NCBI GenBank assembly: GCA_038030265.1
Contig: CM075943.1
Location: forward strand, 40,238,001-40,302,000
Direction: 5' to 3'
DNA length: 64,000 nucleotides
Source of the DNA: Corythucha ciliata
Taxonomy: Eukaryota; Arthropoda; Insecta; Hemiptera; Tingidae
Shown here: piece by piece, positions 62,448 to 64,000 of the stretch
Numbering within the stretch: the stretch's first letter is position 1
How the letters are laid out: the number at the start of each line of letters is the position of its first letter
Translations under genes and position numbers: made by a program
Notes under the pieces: generated by a model
The model's input: the letters and a program-made list of their open reading frames with translations, nothing else
Told to the model about the DNA's origin: nothing
Database searches by the model: none

Positions 62448-62580
62448 GTCCGTTCCATTGTTTCGCGAGTGCTACACTTTTGAAAAAAATTATCTGGTTT
62501 CATTCAATTTTTCAGAATAAATCAATGAAATCACATGGGTTTCTACACTAGTGTAGCTAGTGAAAAACAATGGAACGGAC
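62448..62580. mobile_element. 133-bp MITE with GTCCGTTCCATTGTTT ends
   Basis: A 16-bp perfect terminal inverted repeat (GTCCGTTCCATTGTTT and its complement) bounds a short non-coding body with inner CTACAC/GTGTAG matches. A target duplication is not clear. Confidence 0.7.
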
Positions 62581-62799
62581 TTAATTTCTGCTCTCCAGTT
62601 CACAAAGGGCTAAAATAAAGGAACCATGTGAACTGAACTTGAATAAAGTATAAAGAACGCAGTGCTATATCTTGTGGGATCAAAAATGAGAAATTTATTT
62701 GAGACTGCTGATTTAGGGCGGGAGGGGGTGGAGTGGTGCAACTTGTAATCCATATGACTTTGATTTTAAAGTTGCATTCACCAGAAGGCCACAAATTGG

Positions 62800-64000
62800 C
62801 ATTCTCTCAAATGTAACCGCTAATTAGAGTTTTTCTCCATTATGACCGTGAATTAGCGTATTTTTCTCAATTTTACCTGGATATTTGAACTTTTTCTCAA
62901 TTTTATCCACAAATTAGCGTTTGCATTTCAAACGCTTATAGTAATGAATTAGCGTTTTTACAATTTTAGCCACGAACTAGCCATTTTTCTTAATATTTGC
63001 CGCGAATTAGCGGCTTTTTCCACTCTCAGTTAGTGCCTTTTCTCAATTTCGGCCAAGAAGATTCCTTCAGCGAAGAGTCGCAAATTGGTGTTTACTTAAT
63101 TGCAGTCGCGAATTAGCGTTCTTCTCAATTTTGGCCATGAATCGGCCCTTTTTATGAATTTAACCATTTCATGAGACCGGCCAGCCAAGGGTCCACTTCA
63201 TTGATATGGCCAGAATTAGTGTCATTTTACTTTTTCACTATTTCGTCAATTTTAGCCGTGAATTAGCAATTTTTTTGACAGTTGGCAATTTTTCCATCTT
63301 TTATTCATGATTTTTTCCCTCAATTTTGAGCGACATTGTCTTCGGAAACGGCGCATTTTCCAATTTTAGTCGTAATTAAGGGTTTTCTCCATTTAAACCA
63401 TGAATTAGCGCCTTTTCCCACTTGAATACGCGAATTGGTGATTTTTTGTTTTTAAATTTTTGCCGCGAATCACCACCTTTTCTCTCTTCTATTCGCGAAT
63501 TGATGGTTTTGCTCAATTTCAGCCGAGGTTTAACAATTTTTCTCAATTTTCACCCTGAATTAGCATTTTTATTAATTTTAGAAGCCACTAATTAACGCCT
63601 TTTCTCTTTCAGCGTGAAAAATTGTCCTAAGAGCAGTGTACTAGCGTTTTTTACCTCAATTTTACCTCTAAGGAGGCCTCTAAACCCCGGATCTGTGATT
63701 TATTCTCAATTGCATTCACGAATCAGGCTTTTTTTTTTTTTTTCAATTTGAGCTGTGTTTTCTCAAATTTAGCAGAAAATTAGTGCCTTTCCTGCTCTAA
63801 TGGGCAGATGGAACCTAATTTATTGGAGCTTTTTCCATTTTCTAGTTACAAATTTACGTATTTCTCTATTTCAGCGTCAAACTAGCAGTTTCTTTTACTT
63901 TTCGTCATGAAGCTATCGCTTTTTCTCGATTTTAGCCGATTTCACCTCGGAAATCCCGAACCCGCACTTTTTCTCAACCGCAAATTATCTTTTTACTCAT
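62800..64000 (-). repeat. Family A 30-bp minisatellite, inverted, continuing past the window
   Basis: About 1.2 kb of degenerate units with TTTTTCTCAATTTTAG and CCGCGAATTAGCG halves run to the window edge. They are the complement of the main family A unit. Confidence 0.8.

Overview
The window is nuclear DNA of an invertebrate animal. It carries spliced GT-AG genes of metazoan families (RMDN/PTPIP51-like, POLR1A, MIPEP, CUL4, androglobin), Jockey-type LINE and Ty3/gypsy debris, many short inverted-repeat elements, and A+T-rich introns. An arthropod fits the mobile-element mix (Jockey-like LINE, piggyBac-like MITE, C2H2 fingers), but this is inference and the taxon cannot be fixed from the sequence. 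There are no operons, CRISPR arrays or other bacterial features.

Layout. 1-4.6 kb is intergenic with a degenerate minisatellite. 4.6-10.0 kb (+) is an RMDN3/PTPIP51-like tethering protein. 10.2-18.9 kb (-) is the largest subunit of RNA polymerase I (POLR1A, 14 exons), tail to tail with RMDN. 18.9-24.5 kb is repeat-rich spacer. 24.5-28.6 kb (+) is mitochondrial intermediate peptidase (MIPEP, 9 exons). 29.1-36.0 kb (-) is cullin-4 (CUL4, 11 coding exons), tail to tail with MIPEP and with apparently overlapping 3' ends. 36.1-48.4 kb is accessory DNA: a LINE remnant, a 2-kb fold-back element, a palindromic cluster of three tRNA-like genes with anticodon GGT, a six-finger C2H2 ORF on the minus strand and a broken Ty3/gypsy pol. 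48.5-54.8 kb (+) is the N-terminal, calpain-like part of an androglobin whose start is fused to a long KRQSTGG heptad array. 58.1-58.8 kb (-) is a three-exon gene for a 107-residue secreted protein that I do not recognise. The rest, to 64 kb, is LINE, MITE and minisatellite DNA.

The dominant non-coding signal is two degenerate families of tandem repeats. Both have a period of 30 bp, they recur in at least a dozen blocks in both orientations, and they lie next to each other at three places. RMDN, POLR1A, MIPEP and CUL4 each have short introns (about 30-100 bp) plus one intron of 1.5-3.9 kb that holds these repeats.

The genes are not an operon-like unit. RMDN and MIPEP both point to mitochondria, POLR1A to the nucleolus and CUL4 to ubiquitin ligases, and I see no functional linkage. 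Exon limits were set by hand from splice consensus, reading phase and remembered family conservation; no alignment program was run.
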